Positions 1 to 10,758 of a stretch of 64,000 nucleotides of DNA are shown here, one piece after another. Under the pieces are notes generated by a model. It saw only the letters and a list, made by a program, of their open reading frames with translations, had not been told where the DNA came from and made no database searches. The DNA is taken from NCBI RefSeq assembly GCF_021155765.1, contig NC_060106.1:16828031-16892030 (forward strand), in the 5' to 3' direction. A program made the position numbers and the translations under genes. Within the stretch, counting starts at the first letter, position 1; the number at the start of each line of letters is the position of its first letter. The DNA comes from Diprion similis (taxonomy: Eukaryota > Arthropoda > Insecta > Hymenoptera > Diprionidae).

Positions 1-285
1 GTTACCTGCCTGGTGCCATTAAACGATAAGTTTCACACAATTCTTATCGTTCTGATGATGAATTCTTAAAAGTATCACTGAAACTATCCCGGTTATACGA
101 TAGTTTTCGCGTCTACTCGTGTGTGAAGCGAGTTGGACAATCTGCGGAAATATCGTTTGCTATAAAACGAAGTATAACTACATAAATCCGACGATCGGTT
201 CTTATCCAAAAAGTCTCTCAGCACCCCAAGTTAGTGTGATTTATATAGTGATTTTGGCGCAGCTTATTTCTCACTGTATGAATGG

Positions 286-309
286 ATATATATATATATA
301 TATATATAC
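286..309. repeat. (AT)n microsatellite
   Basis: About 12 tandem AT dinucleotides, likely polymorphic. No functional role is visible. Confidence 0.9.
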
Positions 310-1929
310 AGCTAGGCCACTCACCCTGCAGCAGATATGATGTAGCGTAGAGTCTATAAGGTGGATGTCCAAAGTGAAAAGAATTGGGAAGCGAATACAG
401 CTGGCTGTTCTGAAAAACAAACGAATCGTAAAAATTACAAAAGTGAGTAAAATTAGCCAGTGAGTTTTAAAAGGACGCGGATTTATCGCCTCGCGGAGAA
501 ACGTTGCAGGTTTTCATTCTGCTAGCAGGATATGCAGACGGTGTGGCGGAGAAGAGGAATCTCCTCGAAACTAAATCATTTTATTTCACGGAAGAACGGA
601 CCCGTCGGTCACAGGAGTAGATCTCCCTTGGAAAGACGCCTCCGGGATACAAATACCTTTGTATACCTACCCCTCGAGACCCGTCGCTACGACGAGCTCG
701 GTGTTAAGTAAATCGATGTTTCTTTTCGGAGTTCTCGACGCTCATAGTTTAGGGTCGGTTTATCGGCTCTAGGCTCTAGGAAATGAAAAATTGCGATTAC
801 GGGGCACAGCTGGGTTCGAGGAAGGCGACCAGGTACACCCTCGACGAAAGAAAACGCTTCCGGTATTACTGGGCGATGTAAAAAATAACATTTTTTTTCT
901 TGTGAAGTTGGAATGAGTAAAGCAGACTTGATGAGACATTCAAGTCGTCACTGTTTTGCAATTTTACAGTCATTTCAATGTCGTTCGATTTCCGAAACAT
1001 GAGTGTCTGTTAAGAATCTCAAAATGTTATAGAATTTCAAAATAACAAAATTTTAAACATAGATAGTCGAGACAAGATAAAGATTTTGACTCTTCTTCTT
1101 TGATTTATCTCTCTGCTGTTCGACCAATTTATACTTGGAACTTCCGAATTCTAAAATTCTTTTGTTATTCAACCTAAGGGTTTTAAATCAACGATGTTTA
1201 TTAGTTTTTTTTATAAACTTTCTCGGATTCCCTGTTAATATCGAAGAAAGTTCCGAAGGTATCGAAATCTCGGCAAAATCTCGAACTTGTTCGACTGGAA
1301 GAACGAAGGACATCGAATCCGTGACGTAGTATCAATCGCGTAAACCTGAGCATCGGCTTCGAGTCGAATTTCGTAACGAAAGTTATAGCTTCCGGCGTTT
1401 TCCTCGAAGAGAACGTACCACGTCCTTGCAGAGAATTGTGATAGGCACGTGCTTAGGGGTGGACTTTTGAAGCATTTATACAGCAGCAACAGCAGCAGCG
1501 TGAAATCGGTCGTGTGTTCGTGACAGGAGGAGAACAGCGCTAACCAATTCCGTCGAAGAGTTTAATCAGACGAGAAGACGAGTCCGCTGAAACTGTTTGT
1601 GTCTGCCTGGCACGCGCCAATATCACGTGTATGGAACGAAGAAAGGGAGAGAGGAAGAAAGGACTGAACGAAGGAATGAAGGAATGAAGGAAAGAACGGT
1701 TACGTCAAGGTGCCACTCGCAGATGCTGTGCGCCTGCAGAGGCGAGGCAGCCATTGCTGATCAGATTATTCCTGACGAAGAAAGAGGAGGACCCTGTATC
1801 AGGAGAGGAGAAAACGGCAAAAATGCTAAGCAGCTTTCATTCGGCCCGAAATTGCCCCCGGAGTGTTTTCACGCCGGTTTGAGTAAGGACACCCCGTAGA
1901 ATTCCCAGCCGGCCGGTTCTCCGGTTCTT

Positions 1930-1947
1930 CCGGTCCTTCGGGACCGG
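1930..1947. other. Perfect 7-bp stem with TTCG loop
   Basis: CCGGTCC at 1930-1936, loop TTCG at 1937-1940, GGACCGG at 1941-1947. UUCG closed by C-G is an exceptionally stable RNA tetraloop. The surroundings are rich in CCGG words, so it may be a by-product of that composition. No transcript is evident. Confidence 0.6.
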
Positions 1948-2543
1948 GTTCCACGCTCGTCCAACATTCCGTTCGGAATGTCGATTTGTTTCGCGTCACC
2001 TTTTGCCCTTTCATTTGTCACTTGACGGACGCCTTTCGGCCCGGTATGCCGGTAGTTCTGAGTTCTCGCGTGCTAGAGAACAAACGTTATTCCCGAATTT
2101 TGCCTTCGAATATAAATCACGCCGTCGACGACTCGTCGCGAATATCTTTTCCAAGGAACAAGTTAGGATTATTTAATTTTTCATTTTTGTATTTTTTTTC
2201 TTCTACAAATGGAGAATAATAATTGTCTTATGAAATCACATTTTCACCCGAAAAGCAAAAGCGAGATTAAGGTATGATAAGTAAACGATTCACCAATATG
2301 ATCTCTCAGCTTTATTCGTCTGTTGCTAAATTTATATCCTAAAAAACTCGAGCCAATGAAACAGAGGAAGCGAACAGTTTTTATTTACATTTTTTTTTTT
2401 TTCGCTTCCTCTTGTATTTCGAAAAGTTTATCAACCGAAAGTTAGGCTTTTTCCTATATACTCCGGACGCTGTTCGAGTGCAACTCATGATTCGGAGTAT
2501 ATCCTACATCAATAGACCACGATGCCTTCCGCCTTTTTCTCCG

Positions 2544-2565
2544 TCTCTCTCTCTCTCTCTCTCTC
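2544..2565. repeat. (TC)n microsatellite
   Basis: About 11 TC units inside a longer pyrimidine-rich stretch that continues to about 2700. The open frames over it (Ser/Leu/Phe-rich on one strand, Arg/Glu-rich on the other) are products of this composition. Confidence 0.9.
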
Positions 2566-3216
2566 GGTTCCGATTTTTCTTTTTTCTTACTTTTTTCATC
2601 CCCCTCAATCCTCCCTCGTTTTCTTCCCGTTGTCGTACTTTTCTCTTCATCCTCTTCACTCGGAGTTTCTTATTTCCCGCAAGACACGACTTTATAGTTA
2701 GAGACGTGACAGCAGATACTCCAAAGACTTCTTCGCCCTCCTGCTGCTGCTGCTGGTGCACGACCGGCCAAACTCTCGCGGTTTGTCGACGGTAATAGTT
2801 TTCCCCGAACCTTCTTAGATTCTTTTATCAACTTCACCTGTTCGTAATTCCCTCAGCATTTTCTATATACCCGACTGCCATATCTTTCCCATCTTCCCCT
2901 CCCCGCCCCTCCGTCCACCCTCTCTTGCTCAACATTCTTTGTCATTTTATTACATTTCAATCGTTTTTATTTACCGTACATTATCGCGTTAAATTTTATC
3001 ATTTACTGATTATTACTTTCATCTATTTATTTACACAATTTATATTATTATTATTAATTGTTGTTTATGTTTTTATTCACGGTTATTTCTTTTCTCCCTC
3101 TTCTTTTGCGATTCTAGTCAACCTCCATTCCTCATTCTGCTGATTGTTTTATTGTATCTTCTTTTACCGTAGACTTTATCATTGTTTGTATCTATTATCT
3201 ATTTCGTATATACCGT

Positions 3217-3237
3217 CCTCTCTCTCTCTCTCTCTCT
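3217..3237. repeat. (CT)n microsatellite
   Basis: About 10 CT units followed by T-rich DNA. Confidence 0.9.
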
Positions 3238-3934
3238 TTTTCTCTGCCTAGCCTTATTTTTCACACGTCCTCCACATACCCCACGATTCAAATTCGCAGA
3301 AATTTCAACAGTGTGTAAAATGAAGCGAATTTAAAAAGTGATCCATAGATTTACATACCTCTGAACTAACATATCTGAAAGAAGATTTGCTTCAACATTT
3401 TTAACGCCCACGGAGAGCTTTTCGTTCGTCGTTAACAACCATTCTATATTCGAACAAATAATTAAAAAAAATGTTTAAATGTTCATACTATTGCGACCGT
3501 ATAACCTAACAGTTGCCGGAGGCTCGGATGTTTCGCAAACAGTTCGTCCAATGGAAACGAAAGGAACAAAAATAATGAAAATAATTGAAAATTTATTCGT
3601 GTTCCAGAACGCGTGCGTATACAATATATGTATATGCAAACATTCCGTGCCACCATTGTTAAAAATTTCATGTGCGATACCGATACACAGTCGATGTCCT
3701 AATTGACGGATGGTCGTTATAAATTGAACCAATTCCCCTCGAGCTTCAGCATGTTCTAGACGTTGAAAATAAAGGGGAGGCTAAGGCAGGGAGCGAAACA
3801 ACGACCTCAACCCAGAGTTCTCCTACGTATACAAATACACGTTCTACACCAATTCTCGAATCGTTTCGGACAGGTGCATCGGCCAAACCGAATTCGGTTA
3901 GGATAGCTAGCTATGCTGTAGAAATTAGGAACTA

Positions 3935-4318
3935 CCAAAAATAATCGATTTTCGATTAAATAGATTATTTTTCCTCGTAATCGGTTTTTGTTTTCTACTT
4001 CCATGAAGGACGCGATACAATATCAGTTCGTGTGATTGGAGTATCAATTATTATCATTGTCTTACTTACTGAATATACATAGTTGATATAATAAGTGAAA
4101 GATGAATGAATGTTTGCACCTGATATTGAAAAATATTTTTATTCAAACTATAAATGATCGGAAAACTTTTTCGCTGTTAAAGACTAGATACTGAAATTCA
4201 TGAAATTTTTGTTTCAAATCCACCGTTTAATAAAAATACGTAATAATCGATTTCGACAATCGAGACGTGTTTAATTATTTTTTTGGACTCGATTAATCGA
4301 CGCATCGATTATTTTTAG
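3935..4318. mobile_element. Candidate foldback/MITE-like element A (about 385 bp)
   Basis: The ends are imperfect inverted repeats. AAAAATAATCGATT begins at 3937 and continues as TCGATTAAA. The complementary ATCGATTATTTTT lies at 4304-4316, preceded by GATTAATCGACGC. About 24 of 28 end positions pair. The interior is AT-rich and non-coding, with a further TAATCGATT word near 4246. I see no transposase and no clear target-site duplication. Non-autonomous elements of this kind are common in insects. The family is not identified. Confidence 0.45.
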
Positions 4319-4378
4319 CTCAATGGTCATCGCTGGCCAATAGAAACAGCTTGCGCCAGGCTTTTTCGACGATTCGGG

Positions 4379-4730
4379 GGATTGCTGCTTACAAGGAACA
4401 TCGGTTTGGTGTCCCCCTCTGATTTCGTTAAGACTCGAGGTGATTTCTTGATGCGCTTGATAAATTTGAGTGAAACTAACGCTGAAGTTATCCTATTAAT
4501 TAAAAAAACATTTCGGTGTTGATTTCATTCAAGTAAATAAAGCGCGTCAAGAAATCACCCCGTCGAGTTTCCATCTTTGGGGCTCGTTTTCACCTCTTTA
4601 AACCATTTATCCACAGATAAAAAAAAAGACGTCTCCCTTAGTTTTCAATGTTCCACAACATACACGAGTGTCTCAACGAAATCAGAGGTGGACACCAAAC
4701 TAATGTTCCTTGTTAGACCCATCAAAAGCT
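4379..4730. mobile_element. Candidate foldback/MITE-like element B with long nested inverted repeats
   Basis: The left arm (about 4388-4490) pairs with two right-hand blocks. The outer pair is ACAAGGAACAT with GGTTTGGTGTCC and CTCTGATTTCGTT at 4391-4430, against the complement at about 4672-4716. The inner pair is GGTGATTTCTTGATGCGCTT at 4439-4458, against the complement at about 4542-4561. About 85-90 bp between the two right blocks (about 4575-4665) have no partner, as if inserted or as if the left arm lost them. No protein is encoded. Element A ends only about 60 bp upstream. Confidence 0.65.
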
Positions 4731-4739
4731 CCGCGAGGC

Positions 4740-5291
4740 GATCGTTATATAGAAATTGAAACACGCGCAACTGCACGGCAGAACGCAAAGGGTATCACGC
4801 GTATCATCCCGGACTGAACCCTCTCGTGGTCCCGAATAGATTCGTCGTATTCGGTTACCGCTCGACGGCGATGCCGCAGGATGACGTCCGAGCTCCTGGC
4901 GGGGGTGGAAATGGGGGGTGAAGTTGGGGCGGTAACAGGTCGGACGTCCGGCGGTCCGTCACGCCGGCGTATCGCCACCCCCGTCACACCGCCATATCGC
5001 CGAGTATACGCGAGTACTGAATATGCATGTATTCGACCATATGTGTATATGGCATGTCCACATACACTCCTATATATATGTATACCTGCGGACCGCCAAA
5101 GCGCCATTGACGCCAGTTCAGCGGCTGCCCCCCGACGATTTATGACGTGCATTATATGCGTGTGGATGACGACGCGGGATTCCCGCTCGTGTTTATTTAC
5201 ACGGGCGTGTGTGCCTCGTCAGCGGACGACGAGTTGGGCTGCACGGTACGTTTTGACGTATTGCCGTCTGCATTGGGGAAATTATAATTAG
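4740..5291. other. CpG-rich block with overlapping chance ORFs
   Basis: Unlike the AT-rich flanks, this block is rich in CpG words (GTCGGACGTCCG, CGCCGGCG and similar). It carries open frames of about 135 codons on both strands over the same bases (4745-5152 minus, 4881-5291 plus). Opposed long frames are expected in GC-rich non-coding DNA because stop codons are rare. Neither product resembles a family I know. It could be a CpG island or promoter. No transcript evidence is visible. Confidence 0.4.
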
Positions 5292-7561
5292 TCCTTTCCC
5301 TCGGCTCGTCGATACCCACCATGTACAAAGGAGCGAACCACCCTTTACTTTGACCAAACCTGCGATCGATTTCTGCATCTCTGTCTCCTCGAACCCCGGC
5401 TCGCCAATTAAAATCTCATCTCCGATTGGCGCGGACTCGACGTTTTTTATTTGGAAAAAAAATATTAAAGTTACGCTGCAACGCCGTCGGTTTTCGACGC
5501 TGTAGAAACTCTCAGAGCATCCTCAAATCCGCAAGTGGTGAAAATTTTTTACTACGATCCGTGTGAATTTCAAAATATTCGCGTGACAGAAGGAAATTTT
5601 TTTTTTAAATTTAAAATTTGCATCAACCGGTTTCGAGTTGATGCAAATTTCGTCTCACTTCGAGTGAAACTTCTTCGAGGAGAAATTTGTATATAATATA
5701 TGGACTTGAATTTACACTTGCAAATATATAATGGATATATATATATATACATATATATCCATAAAATGAGTCCGAAGAAGTTTGGAGACTAGGGTGTAGA
5801 CGCAACTTATTACATCTGCAGGTGCCGCTCTGGTTTTTTTAAATTTCGTATCATAAATTGGGTAAGTATATACGTGTCTCATGGAACAGTGAATCAAGTG
5901 CGTATAGCGTATACCGTCGTGAATTTCAGATTTTATTCACCTAGTATCAATGAAGACCGTAATAAAGGAAATATCGAAGTGTCGTCTGCTGGAAACTACC
6001 CATAATTCATACACCGACGGTTTCCCAGTTTTCCCTTGAATTTTGAGAGTATTCTTGCGGAAAAAGGGGCCCAATTTTCAGGAATATACATAATCGAAAT
6101 CCAGAGTAACCATTACACGGAGCGTTATATCAGAGCGGAGTAATCAATATCATTTCACTGGACAAGGAGAAGAACTTTCTATGTATAAAACGTACCTAAT
6201 GATGTCTGAAAATACGGACAGATCCCAGAGTAGGATGTAATATTGTATACATATATAGGTGTGTATATATATATATATTTATTATGGAGGCGCTTCACGT
6301 GCCGTTGTTTGAAATTTATTTAGTGTCGAGGAAGAAGAGAAGAGGATGGTTTATGCCTTGCCAAAGCTGGAAGAGACCGCGATTCGGTATAACACGAACC
6401 TCCTCTTCGAGCACCTGAGTACTTCGGGCGTTTCTAACGCGCCTTGTGCAACCTTCGCTCAACGAACGACGCTGTCAGATACAAGGTTTTATCTTGTACC
6501 TCCTAGCAGCCGGTAATTTACTGCGCTAATTAAATCATTCAGAAAACGGCAGTTCTGCAGGAAACACAGTTTCGTAGAGACAGATGCGGAAGCCGAGCTG
6601 GAAGAAATTCGCAGCGGATGGATGCGTTTCGCAATGCGTTTTCCACGCAAAGTCTCCGAAGTCTTGACCAGCATTAACACCCGGAGGCACTAAGCCCTTG
6701 TCGTTAAGCTAAAACTACCCGCCTTAACTCGGCAATGGATTACATCTCAGGGGTTCCTCAGGAACCGGCTTAATTTCCCTCGGCATTGTTCGTGGAAATG
6801 CTTCAAGGGTTCGTCGAATTAAACCTGTAACGTCGTTCGTCTCGATCACACTTCGGATTCATTGACGGTTGACGCTTCGGAGGAACTCGCGCTAAACCAT
6901 TCAAGTCTCTCCAATTAAGGGAGCAATCATGTGGCCGAATTTACTGCGGATACACTATAGGATGAAAATATACATTTTTGAAAAATTTGTCATTTTTCGT
7001 TTTTCTATTATTAAACACGATTTTCCTCCACATCGTAAAATTTTTCCCGCATAATGGGTAATCGTGAAAAAGCTTCATGCATCGAATGTATGATAAATAA
7101 AGGTGGTTTTCGGTGGTGAAAATCCCTGGATATTATAAACATAGGTATATATGCATATATGATATACAGTACACGCAGAGCAATGGATCAGGGGATGAAA
7201 CGCGGCTTCAAATTACAACGGAAGCCAAAAAGTTTCGTTGATTAACTATCTTGCGACTATTCTTATCTATCTGTATACTACACATACATCCCACGTTTGC
7301 ATCTATGTATTATACGTACGTATGTATGTATATACATATAGATCTATTACACGGTTACACGAGCCAGGTGGATGTGCAGATGGGGTGAAGATATTGCCGC
7401 CTATTATTAATACACATGCAAGCTCGAATCCCCGCTCTTCCACATTCCATCTTCCTGATTTAGATCAGGTTTATAGATAGTCAAGAGGATGAGTAACTTT
7501 GTACGTATATCATCGGCGTTTTGCATGCCTGCTAATAGGTGAGAGAGAGAGAGAGAGAGAA

Positions 7562-7592
<31 letters not shown>

Positions 7593-10500
7593 TTGTTATC
7601 CCTCGACGTTTCGACGAGCGTACGAACGACGTCGTCGTTCCCATCCTATCGGGGAAGAATATTCCTCCCCTTGCAGATCGTTAGCACAAAGAAAAGTAAC
7701 ACCAGGTCTCTTTACTCCTCGTCCTTGGATCATATCATCGCGTCTGGATCTCGTTGTTCTGCAGGGTGATCCCTGTATCGTATTTAACACTGGAATTGTA
7801 GTTTTTAACGATTCTTTTCAAAATCGAGTGTAAGAGAGAGAAAGACCGAGTATTTTTCTAAGGTCGTAAAAGGAGGGAAACGAAAAAACACGAGGCTTCT
7901 AATTTCTCCTCGCAGCTTCTACGGGTCGCATGTGTTCTTGGTCGGTCCTACGCTCGGAAATATGTCCGATGGACTAAACCCAGCTGAACGTTCGAGGACA
8001 AGAGGAGTGCGACGATGTATATATAAAGCTGTACATACACGGAGTAAAAAAAAATCAATGCAGAAGAAAAAGTTATTTGGTTTACTTGATTTACCTTGTT
8101 TCTTTGTGTAGAAATATGTTCGTCGTTTGGATTAAAAAAAAAAAAGAAAAAGGAATGAAAAATCTCTATGGCACTGATTGAACTATAAAAGATTTAAAAA
8201 AAATGGTGAAAATAATACACAACTCAGGTAAAGTCGATTGAAATTACATTTATTGGAATGCGATCTCTTGCATTGTAGTGTATAATTAATACAATATAAT
8301 TTTTAAAAGGCTTGTTTATTCAAAAGTTATAATTCTAAAGTAAAAGCTAAGTCGAATTGGTATAACATTCCTTACTGCTCGGGAATAAACGACCGTCAGA
8401 TCATTACATTACAGAGCTGTGCTTTTTAATTACAATGGGAAATGTTAATGGGAAAATGATATTGCAGCTCGTGGAAATCTCTTGGAAACGTTTAATTCCT
8501 CTTGAAATATATTGAAAACGTACTGTAACGGAAGCTTGTCGATAATAATTATTCACGTATGTATTATGCAGCTACGGGAATGAATCCGAGTACTGAGATG
8601 TATGGATGGTGATCGTTTTATCGCAGAAAAACCGATTGCGAGAGATTATTTGAAGCTCTATTGAATTCTAGTGTTTTTCCGGTTAAGAATTCCCTACATT
8701 AATCCTTGATGCGATAAATTCTGAAATTTTTCTAGATTTCCCGACGTTTTTTATGCATCTATCTGACGAAATATTGCAAAATCCATGATAAAGTGACAAA
8801 ATTTAAGTTACACGTTTGATGAAGTTGTACAAACAGTAAACTATAAGGAATCAATTTAATTCGAATAATAAGGAAAACGGAATGGAAAAAGTCGTGAAGT
8901 GAATTACGTAATATTTTTATCATCCTACTTCCACGTATGTGTTCAGCTTAGATAGATTAAAAAGGAATTACAATGTGCGAGAAGAACATAATCCTTGCGA
9001 AACGCGTCTGTTACGAGGATTATAACAATGGCTATATGAGAATCCGACGACAATTACGTAGAACGGATATGGAATTGCAGAAAAGCTTTCACTAATAAAC
9101 CATCCGCAATCACGAGGATCAAGGGATCACTTTTATACGGAAAATTGTTTTGCCCGGTGGGATTTGAAATCCAAGCTATTTCAATCTGTGCCTCATCTTT
9201 TCGCATCTCACTCACGTTTTTTTGTTTTTTTTTTTTTCCCCGTTATTTTGCTCTACGATATCAAATCTATTATAGATTCTATAATTTTTCTCCTACTCCT
9301 CCTATTTTCATTATCCGACTGCAAACTTCCAACCGTATATAGGTTTTGAAGGGCAAAAAAAAAATCATATTTTCAAAATTTTTTGCTAATGATTTCATAA
9401 AATATTCTTCAAATATTCTTCTTTTATACGCCTAAGGTTTGAATAAAATAATTCATTAATTATATTAACAAAAAAATGAAAAATAAAAAAAATAAAAAAG
9501 AATTAGAGTAAATATGATTTTTTTTTTTTTTTGCTCTTCAAACCTCACGTAACCTCTTAAGTTGCTTCATTTTTTCCCTACCCGATCTTGACAAATCCTA
9601 CGAGTCAATCTCTGATCCTTTCCCCTCAATCCGCATGTGGAGACGTCTCGTGCCGTTCACGAGATTATTAGGTTCTCGACGCACGTCAGCCGCACGCGTG
9701 CTTTCGCATATGCAAATGCAAACAGGGCTCCACGCTTGGTTGTGTACGGTTACAGTTGGTTACGGACGATATCGGGTGGCGCGAGGTTCCAGCGAGACGC
9801 GACACCACGATTATCACCACTTACTGCATGCGCTATACTACGTGATGTATGTATTTGCGTATAAGCTGCAGGACGTTGATTGTCTGTATTTTGAATTGCA
9901 AGTTAAATCGGTAGAAATTGTATTTTGCAAATATCAGGTTGCAATGTGTAATTACAGCATCAATTCAGGTCGGATTCGACTCAGAAATCATTATTAATCG
10001 GTTGACTTGGTCGTACGAGTTTTTACAATTCTGATGCTAAATTTATAAAAACGCGACCAAATTACACGAAAATTGATATCCGGGATTTTTTAGATCCCTC
10101 GTTTAATTTCAGAAGTTATTTTTTGGATTTGCCACCCCCTGAGGGTGAAAATACTCTCAAGTCGGGGTAAATTTTCAGTCCTGTTGTCAAGTTTTGTCCA
10201 GAGATATCAGAGTTAGTAAAAGATTTATATAAGTAATCCATTACCAGTTTGGATACTTTTTTCTGTACATACATATATGATTCTATGCGAGTTATCCGGT
10301 TAACGAGTTTTATCTCCTGCATTGATCAAAATGATCTTGAATAATAATCACAAAAGCTCTGTCGTTTTAGGATCAATCGGTGCGGACCAAGAGTTAGAAA
10401 GAGAATAATCGATTTTAAAACCTCCGGCGATACTATTTGCAGTAGAAATGAATGAGTGAGTCAAAATATTAATAAACAATATAAAACATTGCGTTTCAAC

Positions 10501-10700
10501 AATCCCATAGAAAGTTCAAGTAAGAATTAAATCCCGGTATTTTCGATCAGACTCGAATATCGTGAGTTCGTCATTTTCTAAAACCTGCACCAGAGAGATA
10601 TCTAATTATTTATCGTTTGAGCGTTAAATTCAAATACAGTTCGAACATCAAGTGGCCAATTATTGCGGAATCCGTCTCTCTTCCGTGTTCCAAGCTCGGC
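5292..10700. other. Gene-poor DNA, no gene recognised
   Basis: AT-rich sequence with short (TA)n runs near 5736-5760 and 6263-6280, a GA microsatellite at 7541-7592, and poly-T and poly-A tracts near 9222-9240 and 9480-9535. A GC-richer patch at about 9620-9870 has overlapping frames on + but no recognisable protein. I see no exon set with consistent splice phases. Confidence 0.6.
7541..7592. repeat. (GA)n microsatellite
   Basis: About 25 GA units with a few interruptions. Confidence 0.95.
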
Positions 10701-10758
10701 ATGGATGGATGGATGGATGGATGGATGGATGGATGGATGGATGGATGGATGGATGGAT
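10701..10758. repeat. (ATGG)n tetranucleotide repeat
   Basis: About 14 copies of ATGG, followed by a second purine-rich run (GAGG/GGGA, about 10805-10826). The repeat keeps several frames open on both strands (MDGW repeats on +, HPSI repeats on -). None has a plausible start context or a protein-like flank. Confidence 0.95.

Larger units (their letters stand above)
1..3934. other. Gene-poor DNA, no gene recognised
   Basis: Only short open frames on both strands, none with a recognisable domain. The stretch holds an AT dinucleotide run (286-309), a small UUCG-loop hairpin (1930-1947), pyrimidine-rich DNA (about 2540-2700 and 2880-2930) and two CT runs. The part at about 480-860 and 1500-2060 is richer in CpG than the AT-rich remainder, but I see no convincing exon in it. 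Confidence 0.6.

Noticed and set aside
2412..2795. 127-codon + frame rich in Phe, Ser and Leu, and its Arg-rich antisense
   Set aside because: Low-complexity pyrimidine tract translation.
4745..5291. 135- and 136-codon frames on opposite strands
   Set aside because: Overlapping opposed frames in CpG-rich DNA with no family resemblance on either strand.
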